Origin: JAPLFM01 sp964650885
GTDB taxonomy: Bacteria > Bacteroidota > Ignavibacteria > Kapaibacteriales > UBA2268
Reading direction: 5' to 3'
Assembly: GCA_964650885.1 (NCBI GenBank)
Contig: CAZYXG010000003.1
Coordinates: forward strand, 1-64,000
Length of the DNA stretch: 64,000 nt
A program made the translations under genes and the position numbers. The notes below the pieces were generated by a model that had not been told where the DNA came from, ran no database searches, and worked only from the letters and a program-made list of their open reading frames with translations. Below, piece by piece: positions 17,720 through 26,977 of this stretch; within the stretch, counting starts at the first letter, position 1; each line of letters begins with the position of its first letter.

Positions 17720-19157
17720 GCTGTTTCATAATCACTAACTTTTCATAGCTCATTTCTTTTATTGCATTGAGCACTCCACCAATTCCAAGTCCAGAGTGCT
17801 TTAAACCACCAAATGGCATCCAGTCCACTCTGAATGCAGTTGATTCGTTAATTAAAACTGCTTTTGAATAAATATTATCTGCATAATGCAAACAAGTATT
17901 GATATTGCGACTATAAATACTTGTTTGAAAAGCAAATTCCATAGTATTTACCTTTTCAATCACTTTATCTAAATCAGAATATTCAATCAAACAAACCACT
18001 GGACCAAATACTTCATTGCTCATTATTTTAGAATTCTCTGGCACATTCATTAGAATTGTAGGAGCTATTGTTGATTCGTCTATTTTACCTTGAAGTAAAT
18101 AATTTGCACCGCAATCTATAGCATTTTCAATTAAATCAACAATTCGCATTTTCTCGGATTGATTAATAATTGCACCTATATCAGTATCTTTATTTATTGG
18201 ATTGCCAGTTACAAGTTTTTGTACTTCTGTTAATAAACTTATCCTAAAAGTTTCTGCAATATCTTTATTTACATATACTAATTGACTTGAAACACATACT
18301 TGCCCAGCATGGTAAAATCCACCTTTGGTAATAGATGTTACGGCATTTTGTAAGTCAACATCTTTATCAACGACAGCAACGGCTATTCCACCCAGTTCCA
18401 AACCAATCCGAGTACCTTTGGCAGCAATTCTTCTTACATTCCAGCCAACTTCAACACTTCCAATGAATGAGATATAATTGATTTGTGTAGATTTCACCAA
18501 AAATTCAATTTCGCTTGCTTTACAGTTGATTACACTTATAGCTCTTTTGTCCGCTCCAGCTTCGTAGAATAATTCAACAAGTTTGCTGCAGCAAATAGGA
18601 GTTTGACTTGCTGGTTTTATAATTGTGCAGTTCCCTGCTGCAAAAGAAGTTCCAAGCTGATGTGCAATTAAATTCAAAGGATGATTGAAAGCAGAAATTG
18701 CAAGTACTATACCAATTGGTTCATATTTACAAAAATTATGATATCTATTTGGGTTGTCATTCAAATCTAATCTGATTTGATCACTTACTAAATTTTGAAT
18801 TTCCCTAGCACAAGTTCTCAAAGTTATTACTGCTCTCTTTGCTTCCACCAATGCGTCTTTTAGCGGTTTGCCACCTTCAAGTGCAATTAGTTGAGCAAAT
18901 TCCCCTAATTTGTTTTCTACTAACAATGCCACTTTGTTCAATATTTCTGCTTTTGCAAAAGCAGACATTTTACCAATTTTTTGCTTTGCTTCTAAAGCAT
19001 TGCTCAAAGCTTTTGCCATATCTTCTTGACTTGCAGTTTCTATATTTGCAAGCAATTGCTTATCATAAGGAGAATAAACAGAAGATAGATTATTGCCAGA
19101 TGTTGCATCAAGGATTTGCTTAGGTATTTTCAAAGGTAGATTTGGCAAAAATTCCAT
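17706..19157 (-). CDS. NAD(P)-dependent aldehyde dehydrogenase
   Basis: 483 residues, the family's normal size. It oxidises aldehydes to acids through a thiohemiacetal. The nucleophile is Cys288 (GQVCVSS) and the general base is Glu254 (LELGG). Asn158 in AFNHPLN stabilises the oxyanion, and Lys181 (IIKPAS) with Glu382/Phe384 (NEVFGP) binds the cofactor. The position after LELGG is Ile rather than the frequent Asn or Lys. The preferred substrate is not evident. A succinate-semialdehyde or glyceraldehyde-phosphate type is possible. It is divergent from the Asp-box protein gene across a palindrome-rich 130-nt gap. Confidence 0.88.
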   Translation of the reverse strand: MEFLPNLPLKIPKQILDATSGNNLSSVYSPYDKQLLANIETASQEDMAKALSNALEAKQKIGKMSAFAKAEILNKVALLVENKLGEFAQLIALEGGKPLKDALVEAKRAVITLRTCAREIQNLVSDQIRLDLNDNPNRYHNFCKYEPIGIVLAISAFNHPLNLIAHQLGTSFAAGNCTIIKPASQTPICCSKLVELFYEAGADKRAISVINCKASEIEFLVKSTQINYISFIGSVEVGWNVRRIAAKGTRIGLELGGIAVAVVDKDVDLQNAVTSITKGGFYHAGQVCVSSQLVYVNKDIAETFRISLLTEVQKLVTGNPINKDTDIGAIINQSEKMRIVDLIENAIDCGANYLLQGKIDESTIAPTILMNVPENSKIMSNEVFGPVVCLIEYSDLDKVIEKVNTMEFAFQTSIYSRNINTCLHYADNIYSKAVLINESTAFRVDWMPFGGLKHSGLGIGGVLNAIKEMSYEKLVIMKQLKEE

Positions 19158-19228
19158 TTTTTCCTCAAAAATTTAATAAACTTTCAATAAATTATGTAAC
19201 TTATTTATTAAATTACGTTAATTTAATT

Positions 19229-19250
19229 TTGATATTTCGCAAAATATCAA
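19229..19250. promoter_or_regulatory. Inverted repeat in a divergent intergenic region
   Basis: A 9-bp perfect palindrome (19229-19237 with 19242-19250, spacer CGCA) lies between the divergent aldehyde dehydrogenase and Asp-box protein genes. ACGT-containing half-sites flank it near 19214 and 19257. This could be an operator. No protein partner is known. Confidence 0.35.
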
Positions 19251-19287
19251 TAATTTACGTAAAATAAAATTAAATAAAAGACAAAAC

Positions 19288-22200
19288 ATGAAAAAATTTC
19301 TTCTTATTATCTTTATTCTTGCTATTTCAGCAAGTTATGCACAACCTTGGATGCAAAAATTTGAAAACAAAGAAAATCCAAATTTCTTTGAAATTGAGAA
19401 AGAATTTAATGATTATTGGGTAGGTAAGGACTTCAAAGTCAAAGCTTCTGGCTGGAAACCATTCAAAAGATGGTTAGAATTTTGGCGCCCAAGAGTGGAT
19501 AATAATGGAGAATTCCCCAAAGTCAATAATGAATTTTTTGCATTAAGAGACTTAGAAAAGCAAAACAAATCAAACGGTGTGCAAGCAGCTTCAAATTGGA
19601 CTTTACTTGGGCCTACAACTTCCAATGGTGGTTATGGTGGTATTGGTAGAGTAAATTGTGTTAGAGTAAATCAATCAAATGGCTTTATTTGGGCTGGTGC
19701 TGCCGCTGGTGGAGTATGGAAAAGCACAAATAGCGGAGCAACTTGGTCAACAGTTACAGACAATATTAGTATAATTAATTCACTTGGAGTTAGCGATATA
19801 GCTATTCACCCAACTAATAGCAATATTATGTATATCGCAACTGGCGATATGGATGGTGGTAATACAAAGTCAATTGGAGTGATGAAATCTACCGATGCTG
19901 GAAGCACTTGGGCTACTACTGGTCTTAGCTTCACTGTTAACCAAGGACGCTATATTGGTAAATTATTAATTAATCCATCGAATCCTAATATTCTTTTAGC
20001 TGCTGGTAATGCTGGGACGTATCGCTCAACAGATGCAGGAAACACTTGGACAACAACATCTGCAAATAATGTGAAAGATATGGAGTTTTATCCTGGTAAT
20101 CCCGCTATTGTTTATGCTTCAGGTTCAAAATTTTATCGTTCATCAAATAATGGGCAAACTTGGATACAAATCACAAGTGGTTTGGCAAATGATATTCAGC
20201 GAGCTTCTATTGCTGTAACAGCTGCTAATCCAGATTATGTTTATATATTAGCTACAAATACTAGTTCTTACTTTAAAGCTCTTTATCGCTCTACAGATGG
20301 TGGAGTCAATTTCACAACTCAATCTACAACTCCAAACATTATGGGTTATGAGTTAAACGGAAGTGGAACGGGTGGTCAGGGCTGGTATGACAACTGTATT
20401 GCAGTGAATCCAAACAATGCGAATGAAGTTTATATTGGTGGAATCAACATTTGGAAATCTACAAATGGTGGAGTGAATTGGACAATTAAAACATTTTGGT
20501 ATTTCCAGAATGGATATGCTGAAGTCCATGCAGACCAACACGATCTCTGGTTTGATAATAGTACTGGTTATTTATATAGTGGTAATGATGGTGGAGTTTA
20601 TCGTTCCACGAATAATGGAGACAATTGGAGCTATATAAATAGCACTATGCCTATTACTCAATTTTATAAAATTTCGACTTCAAAAGTATCGACGCCAGTA
20701 ACGATTGGTGGGACTCAAGATAATGGTACCAAACTTAGCTATAATGGGAACTGGACAGACGAAATTGGTGGCGATGGAATGGAATGTATAGTAAGTCATA
20801 GCAATTCTCTAGTTATTTATGGCTCAATATATTATGGGAATATTCAAAAATCTACAAATGGTGGTAATTCATTTAAGAAAATTAATGATTTAGATGGTAA
20901 TAATAATTATGACCAAATCACTGAAACAGGCAATTGGGTCACACCATACATGTTAGCTCCAAACGATGCAAACACTCTTTACGTTGGCATGCTAAATCTT
21001 TGGAAATCAACAGATGCAGGGAATACTTTTGCAAAAATTACAACCATTACTACTGGTTCTAAAATAGCTATAATTGCTATTTCTTCTTCGGATCCTAATT
21101 ATATTTATACTTCAACTGGTGGAAATTTGCGTTACACCAGCGATGGCGGAGACACTTGGAACGCTGCAGTCAAACCTGGTGGCAACACAATGACTTACCT
21201 AATAGTTGATAAGTTAAATCCATTAAAACTTTATGCAACTGTTTCAGGTTATACAAATAACGACAAAGCTTATTTATCAACTGATGGTGGGCTGACTTGG
21301 ACAAACATAAGCTCTGGTTTGCCTAACGTGCCAGCAAATTGTATATACGAAACCGATTTACCTTCTAATAGATTTTTCGCAGGCACTGACATTGGAGTTT
21401 ACAGATATAATGATGCAACTTCTGTTTGGGAGAATTTTAACAGCGGAATGCCAAGTGTTATTATTAATGAATTAGACCAACAAAAGCCATCTAATAGATT
21501 AATGGCTGGAACTTATGCCCGTGGTATTTATTATTTTGATTTGAATTCATTGCTTAATATAGTTGGTTCTCCTTCTCTCGTTTATCCTGCAAACTTAGAT
21601 AGAGGCAGATTGAGAGATACTATTAAATTCTCTTGGTCAGCTGTTCCAAGTGCAACCACATATAACCTACAAGTTTCTACCTCAAATTCATTTATAAGTG
21701 GAAATATAATAAATCAATATGGAATTAATTTGCCTCAGTTTAATGCAAGCCAAATTGATACTGGTGTTGTCTATTATTGGAGAGTAAAAGCTTATACTGC
21801 TTCAGACTCTAGTGCTTGGTCTAGTGTGAATACATTCACAACTAAACTAAAAGCGCCATATCAGATTTATCCTGTTCAAAATGCCTTTGCAGTTCCATTA
21901 TCAGGTAATTTTTTAACTACTCCAATTAATAATACAGAATCGTATAATGTATTTTTATTTGAAAGTGGGAACAACAATTCAACTACATTAACATCAGCAT
22001 CTGCATCTGTTACATTTAGTGCATTAAAGCAAGGAACACAGTACAGCTGGATTGCTGCTGGATATTTGAATAATTTTAGTGGTTACGAAAGTAGTTCACA
22101 AACATTTACTACTATTTTGAATAGTGTAAATTTAACACTTCCTGCTAATAACAGTAAAGCTATTAATAATAGTACTACTTTTAGTTGGACACCAAATACA

Positions 22201-24054
22201 TTCGCAACAAAATATTTAATCCAAATTTCTAAAGATACTGATTTTTCTAATATTTTAAAAACAGATTCAGTTCCTGGCATACAGTATAATATGAGTGGTT
22301 TGGAGTATTTTACTAAATACAACTGGAGAGTGAAAGCAATTAATAATGTTACTGAAAGTGCTTGGAGTAGCATATCAGCATTCACAACACAGATTCAACC
22401 GACATTACTGATTCAGCCAACAAACAGTGTTTATTTAAATAAGCAATCTATTGATTTCCTTTGGACAGATAGATTATCAGCAAGTAAATATTTAATCCAA
22501 ATTTCAAAAGATTCTACATTTGCTACAACTGATTATTCTTCATCCACTTTCACTGCTTTGCAAACATTTAAAAACTTCGCTCCGAATGTTATTTATGCTT
22601 GGAGAGTTCGTGCAATCAATGGTTCAGATAGCTCTGATTGGTCTCCAGTTTGGAAATTCACAATCTATTTGGATAAAGCCAAATTGCTTACTCCAACAGA
22701 TAAAAAAGAAAATATTGAAGTGAAAGACGTAACAATCAACTGGAATAAAGTTGCTTTTGCAAATGCTTACAAAGTATATTTTAGCGAGTCTCAACCTTTT
22801 GATACGACTAAGTTCACTCAAACTACAGACACATTTCTTGTGCCTACGAAAGTAGAAATGAATAAAAAATATTATTGGTCAGTTATTGGATTTAATACTA
22901 ACAATCAATCTGATTCTATTAATACTTTTAGCTTTACAACTACTGCAGATAGACCAGTGCTAACTGCTCCTACTAATTTAGCTAAGAATATCAATAAAGA
23001 CAATTTAATTTTTACTTGGACTAGCTTGAGCAACACAACAATTTATGAGCTTGTTTATTCAGACAAAGTTGATTTCACTGGTGGCAAACCAAATACAGAC
23101 ACAATCAAAACTAACATTGCAAGCCAAGCTGCAAACTTCACAACAAACTCTGGTAAAAAATACTACTGGAAAGTTAGGGCTTTAATAAATGGAGAATACA
23201 CTAATTGGTCTGAAACTTGGGAATTTAAGACTTCATTGGAAATTGTGAAACAAGAATTGCCAATTGATAAAACAACAAATGTAGAATTGAAACCAAGTTT
23301 AACTTGGGAAACTACTAGCTCACCTTTTTATCAAGTTAATATTTCTGAATTTGCTGGGTTTAATCAATTCGATGAATACAATCTTTCAAGTTTGGAATTA
23401 AAGATTACGAATAAAAAGCTGAAACCACAAACAACATATTACTGGAAAGTTAGAGCAATATTCACAGATGATACTAGTAGTTGGTCTGAAGTTTGGACTT
23501 TCAAAACATTAAGACCAAACAATGTTTTAATTTCTCCATTGACCAATTTAAAACAACAAGATTTTGTTCAAAATTTAATTTGGGAAGCTAATCCTGATTT
23601 TGAAAGTTATAAACTTGAGTTAGCTAAAGATAGTTTGTTCGCAAATATAGTTGAGTCAACAGTTAAATCTGATAACTCTCATACTACTAAGAGACTTGAT
23701 ATAGAGACTAGATATTACTGGAGAGTTATTGCAGACTTGGGTAATTTAATAACTATCCCAAGTGAAGTTTGGAATTTCACTACAAAAGATTTAATGTCGG
23801 TAAATGAAGATAAAACTAAATTCTTCATTTCGCCAAACCCAGCTAATAACTATTTGAATCTGAATTTGCTCGTGAATGACGATACCGATTGGAGTTTTGA
23901 AATCATTGATATCACTAGCAAATCAATAATATCTGGCAATGTGAAATCTGGCTCAACTGTAATAGATTTACAAGGATTAGCAAATGGTAAATATTTCATT
24001 AAAGCTACTAATGGCAAATCAATTTATTCAGACAAATTTGATGTTAGCAAGTAA
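19288..24054 (+). CDS. Secreted Asp-box (BNR/VPS10-like) protein with fibronectin-like repeats and T9SS tail
   Basis: 1588 residues with a signal peptide (about 1-18, ending SYA). Residues about 100-760 contain roughly eleven Asp-box motifs of the form STDxGxTW (near 144, 199, 245, 284, 333, 389, 438, 520, 572, 615 and 662). These indicate one or two beta-propellers of the sortilin/sialidase-like type. No sialidase catalytic Arg triad or FRIP motif was recognised, so enzyme activity is not claimed. From about 770 to 1500 come six to eight fibronectin type III-like modules, each with a YYWRV/YYWKV core strand. The end (about 1510-1588, starting ISPNPANNYL) is a type A T9SS sorting domain. A terminator follows. 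Confidence 0.8.
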   Translation: MKKFLLIIFILAISASYAQPWMQKFENKENPNFFEIEKEFNDYWVGKDFKVKASGWKPFKRWLEFWRPRVDNNGEFPKVNNEFFALRDLEKQNKSNGVQAASNWTLLGPTTSNGGYGGIGRVNCVRVNQSNGFIWAGAAAGGVWKSTNSGATWSTVTDNISIINSLGVSDIAIHPTNSNIMYIATGDMDGGNTKSIGVMKSTDAGSTWATTGLSFTVNQGRYIGKLLINPSNPNILLAAGNAGTYRSTDAGNTWTTTSANNVKDMEFYPGNPAIVYASGSKFYRSSNNGQTWIQITSGLANDIQRASIAVTAANPDYVYILATNTSSYFKALYRSTDGGVNFTTQSTTPNIMGYELNGSGTGGQGWYDNCIAVNPNNANEVYIGGINIWKSTNGGVNWTIKTFWYFQNGYAEVHADQHDLWFDNSTGYLYSGNDGGVYRSTNNGDNWSYINSTMPITQFYKISTSKVSTPVTIGGTQDNGTKLSYNGNWTDEIGGDGMECIVSHSNSLVIYGSIYYGNIQKSTNGGNSFKKINDLDGNNNYDQITETGNWVTPYMLAPNDANTLYVGMLNLWKSTDAGNTFAKITTITTGSKIAIIAISSSDPNYIYTSTGGNLRYTSDGGDTWNAAVKPGGNTMTYLIVDKLNPLKLYATVSGYTNNDKAYLSTDGGLTWTNISSGLPNVPANCIYETDLPSNRFFAGTDIGVYRYNDATSVWENFNSGMPSVIINELDQQKPSNRLMAGTYARGIYYFDLNSLLNIVGSPSLVYPANLDRGRLRDTIKFSWSAVPSATTYNLQVSTSNSFISGNIINQYGINLPQFNASQIDTGVVYYWRVKAYTASDSSAWSSVNTFTTKLKAPYQIYPVQNAFAVPLSGNFLTTPINNTESYNVFLFESGNNNSTTLTSASASVTFSALKQGTQYSWIAAGYLNNFSGYESSSQTFTTILNSVNLTLPANNSKAINNSTTFSWTPNTFATKYLIQISKDTDFSNILKTDSVPGIQYNMSGLEYFTKYNWRVKAINNVTESAWSSISAFTTQIQPTLLIQPTNSVYLNKQSIDFLWTDRLSASKYLIQISKDSTFATTDYSSSTFTALQTFKNFAPNVIYAWRVRAINGSDSSDWSPVWKFTIYLDKAKLLTPTDKKENIEVKDVTINWNKVAFANAYKVYFSESQPFDTTKFTQTTDTFLVPTKVEMNKKYYWSVIGFNTNNQSDSINTFSFTTTADRPVLTAPTNLAKNINKDNLIFTWTSLSNTTIYELVYSDKVDFTGGKPNTDTIKTNIASQAANFTTNSGKKYYWKVRALINGEYTNWSETWEFKTSLEIVKQELPIDKTTNVELKPSLTWETTSSPFYQVNISEFAGFNQFDEYNLSSLELKITNKKLKPQTTYYWKVRAIFTDDTSSWSEVWTFKTLRPNNVLISPLTNLKQQDFVQNLIWEANPDFESYKLELAKDSLFANIVESTVKSDNSHTTKRLDIETRYYWRVIADLGNLITIPSEVWNFTTKDLMSVNEDKTKFFISPNPANNYLNLNLLVNDDTDWSFEIIDITSKSIISGNVKSGSTVIDLQGLANGKYFIKATNGKSIYSDKFDVSK

Positions 24055-24075
24055 TTGTTAAATTAATTTTTAATC

Positions 24076-24105
24076 AAAAGGGTTGGGCTTGCTCAACCCT
24101 TTTTT
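24076..24105 (+). terminator. Rho-independent terminator
   Basis: A 10-bp perfect stem (24076-24085 with 24094-24103) runs into a T tract, 22 nt after the stop of the Asp-box T9SS gene and 21 nt before the deacetylase start. Confidence 0.9.
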
Positions 24106-24125
24106 AGTTCCACAAACTTTAATCT

Positions 24126-25040
24126 ATGAAAATTCTTTGGCACGAAAAATACGCCCATCCTTTGCCAAGAAACCATAAGTTCCCAATGGCAAAATATAAT
24201 TTATTGCCAGTATATTTGATTACAAATAATATCATTTCAAAAGCAGATATGGTTATGCCTACTTTGCCAAATAATGATGATATTTTATTAGCACACACAC
24301 AAGATTATTTTGATTCAGTAATAAACGGAACTATTCCTAGTGGAATACTTCGCAGAATTGGCTTTCCATACAGCAATGAATTAATTGAAAGAGAGCTGCT
24401 AATAATGCAAGGCAGTATAATGGCTGCGGAAATTGCACTATCGGAAGGTGTAGCTTTCAATATTGCAGGCGGAACACACCACGCATTTAGCAATAAAGGT
24501 GAAGGATTCTGCATATTTAATGATATGGCAATTGCAGCATTATATCTACTATATAAAAATCTAGCCAAGAAAGTACTAATTCTGGATTTAGATGTACATC
24601 AAGGCAATGGAACAGCTGAAATTTGCTCAAAGAATAAAGATATATTCACTTTCAGTATGCACGGAAAAGACAACTATCCCCTTGAAAAGGAGAATTCTAC
24701 ACTTGATATTGAACTACCAAATGGTATTGGGGATATTGAATATTTAGATTTATTAAGCCAAGGTTTAGAAGCTATTGAAAAAAGTCAATTTCAAGCAGAT
24801 ATTATACTTTATCAAAGCGGGGTGGACATACTTTCCACTGATAAATTCGGAAAACTCAATGTTAGCTTAGCGGCTTGCAAAAAAAGAGATGAAATGGTTT
24901 ATGAATTTGCTAAAAAGAAAGGTACGCCAATTGCAGCAACTATGGGTGGTGGCTACTCCCCAAATATAGAAGATATAATCAAAGCCCATAGCAACACTTT
25001 TTTAGCTGCAAGAGGAAATAAAATAGAAATATTAAAATAA
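24126..25040 (+). CDS. Histone-deacetylase-superfamily hydrolase (AcuC/class II HDAC-like)
   Basis: 304 residues. This zinc hydrolase family removes acetyl groups from lysine or polyamine-type amides. Visible residues are the active-site pair His118/His119 (GGTHHAF), zinc ligands Asp156 and His158 (LDLDVHQGNGT), the third ligand Asp234 (SGVDIL) and a C-terminal GGGY that supplies the transition-state Tyr. The natural substrate cannot be determined. Bacterial members include acetoin-utilisation proteins and acetylpolyamine amidohydrolases. Its 3' end faces the homocysteine methyltransferase fusion with only 6 nt between the two stop codons. Confidence 0.88.
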   Translation: MKILWHEKYAHPLPRNHKFPMAKYNLLPVYLITNNIISKADMVMPTLPNNDDILLAHTQDYFDSVINGTIPSGILRRIGFPYSNELIERELLIMQGSIMAAEIALSEGVAFNIAGGTHHAFSNKGEGFCIFNDMAIAALYLLYKNLAKKVLILDLDVHQGNGTAEICSKNKDIFTFSMHGKDNYPLEKENSTLDIELPNGIGDIEYLDLLSQGLEAIEKSQFQADIILYQSGVDILSTDKFGKLNVSLAACKKRDEMVYEFAKKKGTPIAATMGGGYSPNIEDIIKAHSNTFLAARGNKIEILK

Positions 25041-25046
25041 GATTAT

Positions 25047-26894
25047 TTATTTCATAAACCCATCTAATACATCTATCACAGATTGTGTTCTGCCGAATGG
25101 TGCGGAGATTTGCACTCCCTTAATCATTGGCAGCATCTGTTCAAATGTTTCTCTTGCTATCACTATCCCCTCTTTCAAACTATCTTCTTTGGAATCAATA
25201 TGTTTAGACATTCTACCAAGTATAGAATCTGGCACATCAACTCCAGGAACTTCGTTATTCATAAATTCTGCATTTCTGAATGAGGTCAATGGCCAAAGTC
25301 CTGATATTATTGGTATATTCAAATTTTGCACTCTATTTACAAAATTCTCAAACACCTTAATATCAAAAATTGGTTGAGTGATTACATACTCAGCCCCAGC
25401 ATCAACTTTCCATTTCAGCCGATTTATTTCATTTTCCAAATCCAATGCACCAGGGTTTGCTCCCACTCCAATATAGAAACCAGTTGGCTCCCCTATAGGG
25501 TTTCCAGCTATATCCATACCATTGTTCAAATGACTAAGTATATTGGTCAAACCAATAGCATCAACATCGAAAACAGCGGTAGCATCGGGGTAATTGCCCA
25601 GCTTCGGAGGGTCACCTGTTATTGCAAGTATATTTTTGACTCCAAGCGAATATGCTCCCATCAAATCGGACTGCATACCAATTACGTTTCTGTCACGGCA
25701 AACAAAATGCAAAACTGTTTCGATTCCAACATCCCTCTGAATTTGCAATGCCAATGCCGATGCCGCCATTCTTGCACTCGCCCTTGGTCCATCGGGAATA
25801 TTGATTACATCTATCCCAAAATTATACATTTCTCGAGCTTTTGCAATTTCCTTTTGTGCATTTATCCCTTTGGGTGCCAAAAGTTCCACAAATGTTACAA
25901 ACTTCCCGTCTGCCATTCGTCGAGCCAATCGAGATTTTTGTTCTACAGGTATTTTGGTAATTGTTTCGTTTACTACAACAGTAGGAATTTTGATTTTCGC
26001 TCTTTTAAGCTCTGGCTTAATCGCATCAATCATATTTCGCATACGTTTGATATGCTCTGGTGTAGTTCCGCAGCAGCCACCAATTATTGTAGCACCGCTT
26101 TGAATATAGTGTTTAGCATATTCACCCAAATATTCTGGCGAAGTAAGATAAATATTTCTACCATCAATATTTTTGGGTTTGCCTGCGTTTGGCATCACAG
26201 ATATTGGTTTATTAGTGTATTTGTGAGCTTCTTCGAGCCATTCAAGCATTGTTTGAGGCCCAACCGTACAATTGACACCAATTGCCAAAGTGTTTAGCTT
26301 TTCCAATTCTCTAATCATTGTGAGCGATGTCGCACCAGTTAGTGTAGTGCCATCATCATCAATTGTCATTTGAGCAATAATTGGCAGTGAGCAAAGTTCG
26401 TTTATTGCTTCTACAGCTGCTCTAATTTCATTTGGGTAAGTAAATGTTTCAAGTATGAATAAATCCACTCCGCCATCTATAAGTGGTTGGATTTGTAGTT
26501 TGAATTTCTCTTTCGCTTCTTCTATTGAAATTGCACCGAGTGGTTCAATTTGCACTCCCAACGGACCTACCGAACCAGCTACATAAGTGTTGCTATTTGT
26601 AGCTTCTTTTGCTATCTGAGCACCTCTGAAATTGATTTCGTACAATTTATCAAGCAATTGAAAATTATTCAATTTATAGTAGCTCGCACCAAAAGTATTA
26701 GTTTCTATTACATCAGCTCCTGCTTTCACATAGTCTTCGTGTACCTGCTGAATAAGAGTTGGATTAATTAGATTCATCTCTTCAAAGCAATTATTGATAA
26801 AAACACCACGATTATAAATCTCAGTGCCAATACCTCCATCGAATAGGACTACCCCAGCTTTCAGCCGACTTGCAAAATCTTTTTTCTTGTGCAT
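25047..26894 (-). CDS. yitJ-like: Bifunctional homocysteine S-methyltransferase / methylenetetrahydrofolate reductase
   Basis: 615 residues in two fused domains. Residues 1 to about 290 are a homocysteine methyltransferase barrel with the three zinc-binding cysteines Cys209 (GVNCTV), Cys274 and Cys275 (GGCCGT). Residues about 330-610 match methylenetetrahydrofolate reductase, an FAD-binding barrel that makes 5-methyl-THF. The fusion is known from Bacillus YitJ-type proteins and links folate one-carbon reduction to methionine synthesis. I see no cobalamin-binding domain. The 83-nt upstream gap is too short to hold an obvious SAM riboswitch. Confidence 0.9.
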   Translation of the reverse strand: MHKKKDFASRLKAGVVLFDGGIGTEIYNRGVFINNCFEEMNLINPTLIQQVHEDYVKAGADVIETNTFGASYYKLNNFQLLDKLYEINFRGAQIAKEATNSNTYVAGSVGPLGVQIEPLGAISIEEAKEKFKLQIQPLIDGGVDLFILETFTYPNEIRAAVEAINELCSLPIIAQMTIDDDGTTLTGATSLTMIRELEKLNTLAIGVNCTVGPQTMLEWLEEAHKYTNKPISVMPNAGKPKNIDGRNIYLTSPEYLGEYAKHYIQSGATIIGGCCGTTPEHIKRMRNMIDAIKPELKRAKIKIPTVVVNETITKIPVEQKSRLARRMADGKFVTFVELLAPKGINAQKEIAKAREMYNFGIDVINIPDGPRASARMAASALALQIQRDVGIETVLHFVCRDRNVIGMQSDLMGAYSLGVKNILAITGDPPKLGNYPDATAVFDVDAIGLTNILSHLNNGMDIAGNPIGEPTGFYIGVGANPGALDLENEINRLKWKVDAGAEYVITQPIFDIKVFENFVNRVQNLNIPIISGLWPLTSFRNAEFMNNEVPGVDVPDSILGRMSKHIDSKEDSLKEGIVIARETFEQMLPMIKGVQISAPFGRTQSVIDVLDGFMK

Positions 26895-26977
26895 ATCTAT
26901 TTTGTTGAAATCGAAAACTTTATAAAACTTATGTATTTATTATCTTTGTAATTATTGCCAAAACCAATTTTATTTAA

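Noticed and set aside
25326..26297. 323-codon open frame on the plus strand
   Set aside because: It lies entirely antisense to the well-supported homocysteine methyltransferase/MTHFR gene, has a Cys/Ser/His/Tyr-rich composition typical of a shadow frame, and shows no motif.
26895..26977. SAM riboswitch upstream of the methionine-synthesis fusion
   Set aside because: The gap is only 83 nt with no recognisable riboswitch core.
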